From Prillingera fragicola (taxonomy: Eukaryota; Basidiomycota; Tremellomycetes; Trichosporonales; Trichosporonaceae): a DNA stretch of 64,000 bases. The stretch is taken from positions 2,356,001 to 2,420,000 of the forward strand of contig BEDY01000001.1 in assembly GCA_002335605.1 (NCBI GenBank), read 5' to 3'. Shown here piece by piece: positions 48,783-59,850 of the stretch (its first letter is position 1; each line of letters opens with the position of its first letter). The notes beneath the pieces were generated by a model. That model was not told the DNA's origin and made no database searches. It was given only the letters and a program-made list of their open reading frames with translations. Both the position numbers and the translations under genes were made by a program.

Positions 48783-50597
48783 CTATCTCGCGCCAAACCC
48801 AGCGCCGCCAGGTCCGCGAGGCTGCCGTATAACCCCGCCGCCACCACTCCCTCCCAACCCCGTACTGCCTCCTCCCGAACCCAGGCCACCGGGACTCGGC
48901 GCCCCGCCACCACGCAGAGGAGCGAGGGCCGGCGGCGAGAATGGTCCAGGTATGAACGCGTTGAATGGCGCTGGCGAGCTGGTACCGGCCGCGTGGGCAC
49001 CGAACGTGGCCCCGTGTTGTGAACCGCTGGTGTTGTAGCCTGAGCCGCCTTGGGTGCCAGGCGCGCCGTACCCGCCTGGACTGGGGGCGCCAAAGCCTTG
49101 CCCGCCGTAGGTGCTCCCCACGTAGGTTGGGCCCGGAGGAGCAGCATAGCCGCTGCCCGGTGCGCCGTAGCTGTAGCTCGAGCCGCCGTAGCCGCCATTT
49201 CGACCGTTGCCACTGTTCCCTCCGTTGCCGCCATAAACACCAGAAGAACCGGCGCCGGGGCCAGAGTAGCCTGGTGCAGCGTACCCTCCAGGCGCGTACG
49301 CGTACCCCGCGCTCCCGTACTGTTGCTGTTGCTGCTGCTGCTGCTGGGGCTGCTGACCCATCTGTCCGGGAGGAAGGCGCCTGGGCGGGTTTGACACGTT
49401 CAACCGATCGAACGCTCCGCTCAACGCAGCAGGATCTGGTCCCGCTGCCCGTGGGTCGCGCGGACTACCACGGCCACTGGGTACGCGGGGTGTTGAGTGG
49501 CCCGACCTCGTTGGTCCGGCAGCGTTCCACGCGGCACGAGGGTCGGACGGCGGCGTCGGGCGGTAGTCGGAGCGGGGTTCTGGCGGTGAACGGTATTCTG
49601 CGCGGCTGGGGCCTTGCTGGTAGCTGTCGCGGGGGAGGTCGTTGTAGCTGGTGCTCCCGGTCATGCCGCCGCCGGGTGGCCCATTGGCGCCGCCTGGCGA
49701 GTCCCCTCCGCTGCCGCCTCCTCCGGCGCCAAAGATCCTCTCCCTCGCCAAGCGATACTCCTCCTCCCTCTGCGTGAGAGTCTTGGGCGTCGCGCTCCCG
49801 CTCCCACTCCCTCCACTCCCCGTCGACGCAGCCTTCCCTCCGTTGTTATCCTGCGGCCGCTTAAGAATCTGCATCTTTGGCGGCGGCGGCCCAGCGTTCG
49901 GCGACGCGAGCAGCGTCGCGCCAGGCGGGGGTGCGCGGTTACTGCTCCATCAGCACTCAATCTCCCACTACACTTATACACGCACGCGCTGTCCCATATC
50001 TGTCGATTCGAAGCCCTCGGCGCACCGCGAAACCAGTCGTCCTCGCCAGCAGAGGCAGAGGCGGGGGAGGAGCGTGCCGAACCAGGTCCGCTCCCGGGCC
50101 TCGTCGCCAGCCTGATACCCCCAGGTGACCCACCGGGTGCGCCGCCGCCGGGCGGCCCCCAGAGCGCTCCGCCTCGTGTTGGCCGAGGTGGGCCGGGCGG
50201 ACCTCCCGGTGGACCCCAGACTGATCCGCCAGCGGGGCGCTGCATCAGTTGCGGGAACTGCTGGCCCTCGGCGCGCGGCACTGGGCCATTAGAGGGTGCG
50301 CGCGCTGGAGGTGCGGGTTCGAACTCGGCCTGGTGTCGTCAGTTGTTGTTCAGAGGTTGGAGCTCGGGGAAGAAGTGTGCATTCTACCCCGAGCCCACTG
50401 CCCGGCTTGGGCAGGGCGTGACTTACAGTCTCCCAGTCATCATCATCCTGTACCGCCTGTGCGGGTGGGTCGTGTGCTTTGCTCATTGCAGGCTCGGGCT
50501 GCTGCGCGGTTTTGTGTTGGGGGCTGTTGGGTGATGAAATGTTAGACATGTCTCTGGATTTGAGTTGGTCCGTGAGCTGCGGATTTTGCAGGGACAT
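48783..50597 (-). CDS. SUZ-domain RNA-binding protein (SZRD1-like), Gly/Pro/Gln-rich
   Basis: Exons 50597-50427, 50329-49986 and 49941-48783 give 557 residues. An acidic motif DDDDWET sits near residue 51, as in animal SZRD1 proteins. The SUZ segment begins near residue 195 with KMQILKRPQ and ends with LTQREEEYRLARERIFG. SUZ motifs bind RNA in proteins such as SZRD1 and R3H-SUZ factors, so a role in mRNA handling is likely. Between and after are Gly/Pro-rich stretches, a poly-Gln run (nucleotides 49321-49356) and repeated Tyr/Gly motifs (GYGAPGT, YGGSSYSYG), a composition typical of RNA-granule proteins. An in-frame ATG at 50549 (MSNISSPN) is an equally possible start. The stop is 780 bp from the Mdm34 start. 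Confidence 0.83.
49321..49356 (-). repeat. CAG/CAA trinucleotide run coding poly-Gln
   Basis: The minus strand encodes about ten consecutive Gln with mixed CAG and CAA codons, preceded by Gln-Gln-Pro. It lies inside the SUZ-protein exon 3, in frame. Confidence 0.85.
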
Positions 50598-50807
50598 TTG
50601 TAATCCGCATTACAACCGTTCCTCCGTGATTAGAAATTGTTGTTGATAGTAAATATTTCGCTGACATGGGAACACCACCTCGCGATCAGGCTATGCTTGT
50701 GCAACAAGGGTGCTCTATTACTATGCTACATGAACATGCTAAGGTTCTCTATAGTGCGCTACGCACGTGTGTCAAGTTCTGTCTATGAGGGTGGGGACGA
50801 CGGGAGG

Positions 50808-51981
50808 TTAGAGGATCGAGGCGATCGCCGCCAGAATGACGGACATGATGATGGGCGGCCCAGACATCATGGGGATGGACCTCAAGGCGCCGCTTCCGGG
50901 AGGGTATTCGAGGACCTTGACGGTGAGCACAGCGACAAGGCCGTCGATTGCCGGGTAACCGTCAGCCTCGACGGTAACGTGGTGGTTGATGTCATCGGAC
51001 GAATTCTTCAGCATGCCAGAGACAAACTTGACGCTTGTGTGGTAGGTGTAGTTGTTGAAGCTAGACTGGCCCTCAAAAGTCGACGTGTTGGTGAGATTGC
51101 GCGAGTGGACGTCCTGCTTTGTAATGTTGCCAGCAAGGTAGTCGCGACCAAGGTTGTAGCCGTTGGGAACAATGTCGTGCTGCTTGTCCAGGTCCATCTC
51201 GACCGAAGCCGCCATGAAAAAGGCACCCGTACTGTTCTGCACCCAGTAACGGAGATGAAGACCGCCCTCAAACGTCTCCCTGCACGAGCCGACATACTGA
51301 TCCCCAAAGTTCCAGCGGAGCATCTGCGTCTGCGAGACATTGCCCTTGCCGTCGCCGAGATCGGCCAGCTGCTTCGAGCCAAAAGAGGCCCCAAGGCACT
51401 CTCCAGAGAGATTTGTCGCACTGAATGTCAGCAATGTGCATGTGATGCGCGGCGAGGCCAAGCACACTCACAGCATGTAGTTTTGGAAGCCGCCCTTTTC
51501 CAAGCTGTCCACAAGGACGACAGGGTCCGAGTCGGCAGAGAGAATGACGTTGAGGGGCTCGCCGAGGCCAGGAGGGTAGGTGTTATTCACAACCTGCCGG
51601 TGTTAGAAACATGATCAAGATCTGGAAAGAGTCTAGCTGGGGGCTATCCTGGACGGAGCACGGCGATGACTTCCGAGGGGTATGAACGCCTCGCAATGCT
51701 TGGAGCTGCCCCCAGTGCAACAGCCCCAACATAAGCACCGCTGCAGAGTAGTCGTAGCAATTCTATGCCAGTGTCTTAGACTGCCGCCCCACTCTCTAGA
51801 CAGCACACTGCCGCACCGCACCAACACTCACAGTCAACATGGATCCACCATCCTCCAAGGGATTGCCATAAGCCTCGGCGCGCGACACCAGCACAGGCAT
51901 GGAGGGCATGGCGTCGGGCGCCGCCGCGACACTGCTGGTGAGAGAGAGCGCAGCGGCCACAAGAGCGTGGAGAGCAAGCAT
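50808..51981 (-). CDS. Secreted, probably GPI-anchored glycoprotein of unknown function
   Basis: Exons 51981-51832, 51593-51472 and 51420-50808 give 294 residues. The first 21 residues (MLALHALVAAALSLTSSVAAA) are a clear signal peptide with a predicted cut after AAA. At least six N-glycosylation sequons are visible, among them NNT, NLS, NVS, NST and NLT. The C-terminus is hydrophobic (IIMSVILAAIASIL) after a small-residue region (GSGALRS), as in GPI-anchored proteins. The middle contains paired cysteines (GECLG, GSCRE) that could form a disulphide. I recognise no family. The repeated beta-strand-like pattern suggests a beta-sandwich wall or surface protein. The first intron is 238 nt; its acceptor (CCGGCAG) was chosen because it restores frame into VVNNTYPPGLGEPLNV. 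Confidence 0.8.
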
Positions 51982-52994
51982 TGTTGCTGAGAGGCGAGAC
52001 GGAAAATGTGATGAGCGAGAAAGTGTGATCGAGGGGTGTTTCAAGAATGGAAAGCTGTGAGGTGGTGCGACCTGCCGAGCTGCTGGCGTTGCGCGGCGAT
52101 GATGAGACGTCTTTAACAAAGTGAGCGTGTGCGTACAGTCAATGTACAGGCGGCGAACAGAGAGAGAGAGAGAAAGAGAATGATGAACAGGAATGATGAT
52201 ATAGGAGGCTACTTCTTGGCCTCGAACCTTGGCGTCGGCTTGGTTGTCCCCGGCTGCCCTGAAGGTTAACAAGACTGATAACGGCACGAGTTGTGACTGC
52301 ACTCTTTCACTTCATAATACACGGTTCTTGGCGTAGCTATGCATACAAATACATGGCGGCCCTACACCATCAGCAATTCTTGCACAACTCTATCAACTCT
52401 GATTGTCCAAACAGCCTTTGGCAAGCTTACAGTACCATCGATAAACCCACCGTCGAGATCCTCAATCCCCCACTCGTGCTCACTAGTCCTACCCGTGCCT
52501 GCAGCGGTGAAAAAAAAAGCTACGTCTCCCTGGCCCAGCCTGGCCCAGCTGCCCCCGAGTAACTTTCACGCTCACTCGCCGGGCTCACCGTTACAGCCTA
52601 CCGACGTCACGATCGTCACGATGCATGACGCGATTGATGCAGTCTAGTAGCTGGTGGCCTAGTGGGTAGCTAGCATGCAGAACAAGTCGCCGATGGTGGC
52701 GCCACAGAGTGGCCGGAGTGCGGGGAGCAGAAGGGGGTTATTAGCGCCAACACCCTGGCGCGCAGCAGCTGGTTGGCGGCCCAGAGTGGCAGACGCGCAG
52801 ATGCCGGCGGCACGGGAGTCAGATCCAGTACAAACCACTGACGATGCTGTCTGCATATCTGCATGCGATGAGTCGGTAGTATGGCTGCGCGTGCTTGTTT
52901 GGAATGATTCTAATCCTTTACATTGTTGTACAACTAAAATAAAACTCAAACCCATGCAGTGAACCCGTCTTCCGTCTACGCCTCTACGAATGCT
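51982..52994. other. Intergenic: promoter of the secreted protein and 3' flank of PUT1
   Basis: It contains a GA-repeat near 52158-52180. A tRNA-like GTGGCCTAGTGGGTAG at 52652 does not fold into a cloverleaf. No gene is supported. Confidence 0.45.
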
Positions 52995-54749
52995 CTACAA
53001 AAACCAGAAGATGCGGCGCTTGAGCTCATCAACGACACGCTTCTTCTCGACAGCCGCACCACCCTCGCCAGCCATGACGGCCTTGTTCTCAATAGCCCTT
53101 CGTGCAAGGAAGGGGAGAACCTCGTCGAGCCTTCCGTACGCAATGTACTTGAGAGCCACGGGCACGTGGTTGCTCTCAAACATTGTCGCGACACTGTCGG
53201 TAATGTCATCGCGCATGCCGTAGAGCTGCGCGATGAAGACCTTGCCGCGCACGTCGTCGCGAAGCTTGAGGGGCGCAACGTCGACAGTCGACTCGCCGGC
53301 GGGAGGAGCGGGGTTGCGGATGGCAAGACCCTCAGCCTGGAGAGCGTCGACAACGAGCTTGACCGAGTCGGCGTTGTGGGTGGCAAAGACGACCGAAAGG
53401 GCGTGCTCCGGGTTGGGCGACTTGAGCTGCTTGGCAAGAGTCGAAGTCAGAGTCTTGACCGAGTCGTCGTACGCCTTGTCCGTCGCGGGCTTGTTTGGCC
53501 AGATGGGGTCCTGGCCACGGCCTTCGCCCCTCCACTTGGTGCGCTCGCCAGCAACGTACGCGCCGCGCACGAGCTTGACGCCGAGAACGTAGCCGTGCTC
53601 CTCGGCGTGCTTGATCGCATGCTCAACAAGGAAGGGTGCGCGGCGGAGGTAGGACTGGTAAGTGCCGAAAATGATAGGGCCCTTGAAGGGGACGCCGGGA
53701 ACAGGGCGGTTGAACTCCATCGACAGCAAGAGAGTCATGGCGTCCATGACGGGCTGGGTGCCGGCGTGCTCGGCGTCGACCATGAGCCTGACGTTGTTGT
53801 CACGGGCAAGGATCGACATGGTGCGCAACTTGTTCCAGAAGTCGGAAAGCTCGGCAAGGTCGTGGTCGGTAACGTTGGGGTCGGAGGGAATAATGCCGTT
53901 GGGCTCGATGGCTCCCGGGTGGAAGGGGAGGGGCTTGTCGCCCTCGACAGGAGAGACGATCATGGCGTCGGACAGCTGGGGGAGACCGGGGTAAGGGACC
54001 GCGTCAAAAGTGGCAGGAGAGACGTCGGACGAGTCGAGGGGACGGAGACGGCAGAGAGAGGTCGACGCGCGCGACAAGACCTCGGGGTCGATGAGGCCAG
54101 TCACCTTGAGGGCAAAGGACGACGAGCCAGTGGCACCACCAGTAGCCTCGAGGTGGCGCTCAAGGTCACCGAGGCCCTTGATAGCCTGAATGCACTGAGC
54201 AAACACCTCCTGCTGGGCCTCGTGGTGAGCCTCGGCAAGGCTGTCACCAGCATCGCCCAGGTCCGCCTCAGCAGAGTAATTGAGGACTCCGCCGATTCCG
54301 CGCTGGTTCATGTCCTGCATCTGGGTGAGGCACTCGTTGACGTCCTCGCCAGCCACAAACTGGGCAAAGAAGGTGCGGCGCACAACTGCCTCGGTAACCG
54401 TCTTGAGTCCAGGGATGGGAGAGTGGGTAAACGCGTGGAGCAATCCAGGTGCGGCATCGATGACCGAGGGAAAGCCGCAGGCGGTGTAAACCAGGTATGA
54501 GCGGAGGAGAGCAGGAGTGGAGACGCCAGCAATACCCTTCCGTGGCTCATTGTCGGACAGAGAGCCACTCATGCCGTACGCAATGGCACCGGCGGTGAGG
54601 GCACCCGCAGCAATGTAGCGCAGGGGGATGCGGTTACCGCCGCCGCTCTGGGCATGGGGAGCGAAGGGAGCGGGGGACGCCGCGCCACGCGCAGCGGACG
54701 CAATCTTGCGAACGCTGGTGGCGACGCGGGACGTGGGACGGAGGGGCAT
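52995..54749 (-). CDS. PUT1: Proline dehydrogenase (proline oxidase), mitochondrial
   Basis: A single exon encodes 584 residues, one of the few intron-free genes here. The N-terminus (MPLRPTSRVATSVRKIASAARG) is a strong mitochondrial presequence. The FAD-binding barrel carries LMVDAEHAGTQP, VLGVKLVRGAYVAGER, FATHNADSV, and the C-terminal hallmark KYIAYGRLDEVLPFLARRA. The enzyme oxidises proline to pyrroline-5-carboxylate in the mitochondrial matrix, the first step in using proline as nitrogen source. An HGATAR-type GATAAG lies about 214 bp upstream of the start (near 54963), fitting GATA-factor nitrogen control, though a single site is weak evidence. The opposite strand is also open for 513 codons, a codon-usage effect rather than a gene. 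Confidence 0.96.
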   Translation of the reverse strand: MPLRPTSRVATSVRKIASAARGAASPAPFAPHAQSGGGNRIPLRYIAAGALTAGAIAYGMSGSLSDNEPRKGIAGVSTPALLRSYLVYTACGFPSVIDAAPGLLHAFTHSPIPGLKTVTEAVVRRTFFAQFVAGEDVNECLTQMQDMNQRGIGGVLNYSAEADLGDAGDSLAEAHHEAQQEVFAQCIQAIKGLGDLERHLEATGGATGSSSFALKVTGLIDPEVLSRASTSLCRLRPLDSSDVSPATFDAVPYPGLPQLSDAMIVSPVEGDKPLPFHPGAIEPNGIIPSDPNVTDHDLAELSDFWNKLRTMSILARDNNVRLMVDAEHAGTQPVMDAMTLLLSMEFNRPVPGVPFKGPIIFGTYQSYLRRAPFLVEHAIKHAEEHGYVLGVKLVRGAYVAGERTKWRGEGRGQDPIWPNKPATDKAYDDSVKTLTSTLAKQLKSPNPEHALSVVFATHNADSVKLVVDALQAEGLAIRNPAPPAGESTVDVAPLKLRDDVRGKVFIAQLYGMRDDITDSVATMFESNHVPVALKYIAYGRLDEVLPFLARRAIENKAVMAGEGGAAVEKKRVVDELKRRIFWFL

Positions 54750-55715
54750 GTCAATTAGCTAGGATTTTCCAAGTGGTGCTGGTCCAAGTTTTGAGTGACG
54801 ACGCAAGGAGGGGGGGACTGGGATCTGTTTCTTGTTGTGCATGATGCGTGCTCATATATCGCTTGGAGGATGTTGGGGCAAACGACCTCGTGATGGCATG
54901 AACAACGGTGTCGCGGGCAGAGACTAAGCGCGCAGTGGCGGGGCGGGCGCTTAGCGTCACGCTGATAAGAGCCGGTGCGCTAATGGCGGGAAGCAGGGTG
55001 ATTAGCCTGAAATACTCCCGCTAAGAGGGCGGATTAGCAGACCCAAGCGGAAAAGTGCGGCAAGCAATGGTCTAGGCCACCACATGACCACCGGCGACGG
55101 CCGGGTCAAGACCGTTGTACCTGCAGTTGGGTGAAGAGTGTCTGGAACCGAGCCGTGGCGCTGGGTGCGAGATGCGAGACAACGCTGCCTGCCGCCGAGA
55201 CGAGCCAAACACCAGGCTCCATTGGATGGCATCGCGCGGCAACCACCAGCCTTGGCCATGCTGCGCTCATCGGTCTCGGCCGTACCTCCCTAGCATCACG
55301 CGCGCAAGTGGAGGCCGGAAAACGAGGTCACGAGCGGTGATGCCCACTGACTCGCCTCTGTGAGTCGCCTAGTACAGTGACTCGCCTCTGTGTGGAGGTC
55401 AGCGTGTCGGTGTAGGTCAGTGGAGGTCGGGGTTCTTCGGACTGGGTCGGCGCCGAAGCATGGTATCCAGGGCGAGAAGGAATGTACGCGATTCCCAGTG
55501 TACTCGTGCTGTAAGCCGGCGGCTGGCGAACGCGGGGTAGAGCTGGTAGTGATGGGAGATGGTGTGGAAAGTTGTGTGGCAGGTGGCGGAGCACACAAGA
55601 CTCGGGTGGAGGACGGAACCAAACAGTCCACAGCCAGCATCCATCACGGAGTCGTCAACAATGCCATTCTATTCTTGTCATATTTTTCGTTATCACTCTG
55701 CAATCAAATGGCCTC
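54750..55715. promoter_or_regulatory. Divergent promoter region between PUT1 and FEX, with a 30-bp-spaced direct repeat
   Basis: TGACTCGCCTCTGTG occurs at 55348-55362 and 55378-55392, period exactly 30 bp, about 330-370 bp upstream of the FEX start. A TGACTC core within each copy resembles a bZIP (Gcn4/AP-1) half site. A GATAAG near 54963 lies on the PUT1 side. Confidence 0.5.
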
Positions 55716-57010
55716 ATGACCACAATACAGCGGCGCGAATCGCAGCCAGACCTAGAGCAGACACCGACTCGGCCGCTTCCTTCGTCGTCGTCTGATGCGT
55801 CGCCGCCAGCCGAGGAGCTCTCGTCCTTCCGGCTCGGCGCTCATTGCGCGGGGCTCGTACCGGCGGCAATGATAGGCACATTGATACGGCTCGGCCTGGA
55901 TGCCCTTGCAGATTGTGAGTGGGAACGTGGGAGGGTGCAGCTGAGTCACACAAAGGCTGCAGTGACGGTGGAGCGTGCACTAATAGCGCCAGATGATGGA
56001 CGGATAGTTTTCCCTCTCGCATGGGCTCAAGGCGTGGGATGTGGGATCATGGGACTGGCGCTTGGCAGGAAGAATGAGATTATGTGGATGTGGGTGTCTG
56101 CTGATCGCTTATCGCCACGTACTGACAAGCAAGCTACCCGCCGCTCTACACCTTTCTCACGACCGGTACGTCCCTCTCATAAGCGGCCCACCTGCCTCTG
56201 CTCACCGACCAGGTATCGCCGGAAGCGTTACCACCTTTTCCTCGTGGATGTTAGAAGGCTTCGAGTCCTTCTCCAATAGCGGAAACTATTCGCGGGGCGG
56301 GCTGTATGACGTGAGCTCTGCCCTCCAAACGCAACTGACGCCAGACTGTCGACGGCCTCGGCTACTCGTTCGTGACCTTTGCCATCTCGATTGCCTGTCT
56401 CCTGCTTGGCAAGCACATGGCACAAGTCCTTCCCCGACTTCCCCGACTACGCATACGGCCCCACCACACGACCTCCAAAGAGTCCTCCAGCAGCAACCAT
56501 GCCGCCCGTACACCCGTCTCGGACAGCGCAATGTTCCTCTCGGCTGCAATATCGTACGCGATAGCATTAGTCCTCTACTTTGCTGCTCCACGCGCATGGC
56601 GACACCGCGCAGTCTTCCCCCTCTTGCTAGCCCCACCAGGGGCGATCCTGCGGTACGCCTTGTCCAAACTCAACACGCGCGCAGGCTTCCTTGATCGCTT
56701 TCCCGTGGGCACATTCATTGCCAACATTGTCGCTACTCTAATCATTTGCGGAGTGTATGCTGCCCAGCGCCGCCCCGCGGTGGGAACGATGCGGTGCGAC
56801 GCGTTGTACGCGCTCCAGCAAGGCTTCTGCGGCTGTCTTTCGACTGTAAGCACATTCGCCGTCGAAGCGACCACAATACGGGGCAAGAGGTGGACGTGGA
56901 TCTACGTTCTTGGGTCTGTCGTGTTTGGCCACATTCTTGCATTAGCTGTAGTTGGGGGGGTAAGGTGGAACTTGGGGTTGGGCGTGATGTGTCGTGGTTC
57001 CGACGTTTAA
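55716..57010 (+). CDS. FEX1: Fluoride exporter FEX (fused double CrcB)
   Basis: Exons 55716-55914, 55993-56089, 56134-56165, 56213-56310 and 56345-57010 give 363 residues. Two CrcB halves are visible. The first contains GTLIRLGLDAL, VFPLAWAQGVGCGIMG, YPPLYTFLTTGIAGSVTTFSSW. The second contains APPGAILRYALSKLN, FPVGTFIANIVATLI and GFCGCLSTVSTFAVE. About eight or nine membrane spans are expected. Eukaryotic FEX proteins are monomeric double-barrel channels that expel fluoride at the plasma membrane. The 32-nt exon 3 is required to rebuild YPPLYTFLTTG. Its acceptor CAAG/C was chosen because it restores frame with the GTGGGT donor. One TTG start codon would lengthen the N-terminus; the first ATG is used. 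Confidence 0.9.
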
Positions 57011-57501
57011 CCGCCGGTACCTCCTTTCAGTATGTGTTGTATAATCTCCTCCCATATGTCAACTGTATCTCTGACTCGTCCTGCAACGGTCTCCAATGCG
57101 CATTAGCAGGCAACCCATGTGTCGATGAGCGTCAAATTGGGAAACACACCACTCAGCGCGCCAAGCTCACCACTGGGCCTAAAGCCTTCGCCAACGACGA
57201 GGAAAAACGCACTACGACGATGTCTCAACTTAGATCTAGGCCCTGGCGCGTTTCTTCTCCATTTCAGTCCTTTGCGCATGTGTAGTCGTGCTCGCAGTCT
57301 TTCAGTGCCGCACTCCCATAGCTATCAGGTGAGGCTGCAGCATTGTCTATATGTACGGTGGTCTACGTCATCAATGTTGCGCCACTGCTAACCGCTCGCG
57401 CAGTCTCTGGCAGGCACCTTTGTGTAACTGTTGAAAGTATGCATCCTGCGCTGTCGATCGGTGGCGCATGCCGGTCTCCTGGAGAGTCTCCTGAACGTGA
57501 C
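57011..57501. other. Convergent intergenic region, no feature seen
   Basis: It holds the 3' ends of FEX and Ppe1. Small overlapping ORFs only. Confidence 0.4.
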
Positions 57502-58939
57502 TTAGGTCTCGCCAACTTGCTTGACCTCAACTGGCTTCGAGGCGCCAATCTTGGGTGGCAGGACGAGGACCTGTGTGTTGCGCTTCCAAAACGCCAATAG
57601 TGTCGTCGCGAGCGTGGCGGGATCGTCCTAATCGTCAGCTGACGTCGCTCTGGAGAAAGCTTACCTCGTGCAAATAGTGCCCAACATCCTGCATGACCTC
57701 AAGCTGGAACTTGCCCTGCATCTGCCCGACCATCAGTTCGCGATCCAGCCGCTCCTGCCCGGCGAGGACGAGGAGGCGCGCACATCGTGCGGTGAGGAAG
57801 CGCTGGCTCAGGCCAGCGTACCATTCTGCCCAGTACGGTTCCGTCGCCAGCAGGTCAGCACGCCAGACTTGTTTCTCGTCTGGGCCCGTGCTGCTGGGGG
57901 CGGGCACAATGTAGGAGGGGACGGAGACGCGGGCAGAGGTTTCGTTCCGAATCGAGTTGGTCAGCAGACTGGGTGTGTCAGTGGGGATTAGCAGAGGGGT
58001 GGGGTACGTACTGCCAGCGAATGGCATCTGAGACCGAGAGAAAGGAGGTGGGACGGCTCGAGAGTATTTGCTTCATGAGTGGCAGCGCCTCGACTGCTGT
58101 TCCTTCCACGACATCGAGAACAACGACACCAGCGATGGTGAAGCCTTTCTTCTGTAACAATGGCGACGCGCTCAAAACAGGAACAGCGCCCATAGAGTGC
58201 CCAAGAAGCTGATGTGAGCTTGGAGCATGCGGCAGAGACTTACGACTAAAGACGGCGCCTCTTTGGGATCAGGGAACATGTGCTCAATCACACCCGTAAA
58301 GTCTGTAAGGAGGGTGGCAGCCGAGAGGTCTGTACTCCGTTCCGGTGGGCCGTCGACGCGCGTCTTTCCTGTAGAGTCAGAACGTTTTGCTCGCAGAGAA
58401 ATCTGGATCATCGACGTGCTCTCCCAGATCCTCTGCTCATGAACGCTCACCATGCCCGCGCGCATCATACGCCAATACCCCCAGCTCGCCACCGCTCCGA
58501 TCCTTAATTTCCCTCGCCAGGTTTGCAAAGCTCAGCGCACTCGACCCCGCACCATGGTGGCAGACCAAGTACGTGCCGTGCACATTCTTCCCCTTACCGG
58601 GCTCGGGCAGCTTGGTTGGCGGCGCGAGAAACACGCGAAACGTCGCATCGTTGCCAGGCGGGTTGACCTCCAGCGCCTGGGTGTAGAATTCAGACGCCGA
58701 CAGTGGAGTGTAGACCTTGCCGGACTTGGGTCTGAGGGTTCACTGTTAGCGCTCCGACGCACGTCGCACTAGAGTGCGCACTCGACTCACCCTCCACCTA
58801 GCTCGCCGAGCTCATCTGCGAGCTCCTCCTCCTCATCGTCGTCCTCGGTGCCGACAAGTGCGGGCTCTGCCCAGGGAGCGCGAGTTGGTGCCATGGGTGG
58901 CAGCCTGTTCAGCATTGAACGCCTAAACTCGTCAGACAT
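57502..58939 (-). CDS. PPE1: Protein phosphatase methylesterase 1 (Ppe1/PME-1)
   Basis: Six exons, 58939-58791, 58731-58451, 58368-58244, 58208-58012, 57968-57665 and 57627-57502, give 393 residues. The alpha/beta-hydrolase core is intact: GTYLVCHHGAGSSALSFANL, YDARGHG, nucleophile Ser190 in LLGHSMG, DVVEGTA, and His348 in VGHYLHED. MVGQMQGKFQ near the C-terminus is specific to this family. The enzyme removes the C-terminal methyl ester from the PP2A catalytic subunit and so controls which regulatory subunits bind. The N-terminal 50 residues are acidic (EDDDEEEELADELGE). Five introns of 35-82 nt; the open pieces individually look like small unrelated frames, but join without loss of phase. 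It shares a 338-bp divergent promoter with uL11m. Confidence 0.94.
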
Positions 58940-59277
58940 GTTGCGTATGCTTGATAATGCGTGCTCAACTCGATTGTGATTACAGCGCGTCGTTCATTGT
59001 TCGAGCAGTCCGGGGCCCAATCTCAAGTCGCGTGGAAGAAATTGTGTGACCCACCCACTTCTAGGATGAGATTGCTTGCAGCAAAAGTCCAACGATGGAG
59101 GTCCACAACTTGATACCCTATACACCTAAAACGACAGCGACCGACTCGTCTAGAGCATAGACATACCTTGCAAGACCCACAGAGACGGCCTCGGAGAGTA
59201 ACTGCACGGCAGACGACATCTTTCAGTCCCCCAAACCCCCTCTCCTCTCCTCCTCCACCTTTCCACCATCTTTTGAC
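58940..59277. promoter_or_regulatory. Divergent promoter shared by Ppe1 and uL11m
   Basis: A 338-bp region between two start codons. The uL11m side ends in a C/T-rich leader (CTCTCCTCTCCTCCTCCACC). No specific motif stands out. Confidence 0.4.
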
Positions 59278-59850
59278 ATGTCCAAGCAGGCCGTCACACA
59301 AGTCGTCGTACGTAGCTCCACCGGTGCATAGGAATCCCGCTGACTGTTCTTAGAAGCTTATTGTCCCCGCGGGCAAGGCTACCCCCTCTCCCCCCGTCGG
59401 TCCCGCCCTCGGAGCGCGTGCCGTCAAGGCCATTGACTTTTGCAAGGAGTTGTGAGTAACCGCGATGACAAGCTCTAGCGCGCAGCGCTTGAGCTTGCCT
59501 ATTACCCTTTTCTGTGTTCTGCACAAAGCTGACATGACAGCAACGCGCGCACCGCGCACTTCAAGCCCGACATCCCCCTCCCGACCTTGATCACCATCAA
59601 CCCCGACCGCACTTTTAGCTTCACCTTCCGCACACCGCCGGTCTCTTTCCTCCTGAAAAAGGCTGCCAAGATCGAGAAGGGCAATGGACGTCCCGGAGAT
59701 GAGTTTGCGGGCACTGTCAGCTTGAAGCACATTTACGAGATTGCAAAGATTAAGTGCAAGGACGAGGGACTCAAGCATCTCGGCGAGGAGAAGGTCGCGA
59801 AGGGTGTTGTTGGTAGCGCGAGGACGCTGGGCTTGGCCGTTGTGCCATGA
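59278..59850 (+). CDS. MRPL19: Mitochondrial large-subunit ribosomal protein uL11m
   Basis: Exons 59278-59307, 59354-59451 and 59541-59850 give 145 residues, the normal size. The L11 N-terminal block reads [34 protein letters not shown], with the conserved PPVGPALG. The C-terminal RNA-binding half has [19 protein letters not shown] and GLAVVP at the end. L11 sits at the base of the factor-binding stalk. The short N-terminus lacks an obvious long presequence, as in other fungal uL11m proteins. The first exon is only 30 nt and is fixed by frame and by the family start. Confidence 0.94.

Noticed and set aside
52652..52700. tRNA-like GTGGCCTAGTGGGTAG
   Set aside because: No matching acceptor stem, anticodon arm or B-box at the right distance.
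52959..54500. 513-codon open frame antisense to PUT1
   Set aside because: It is fully overlapped by the conserved PUT1 coding frame. High GC at third positions keeps the opposite strand open; the translation has no domain.
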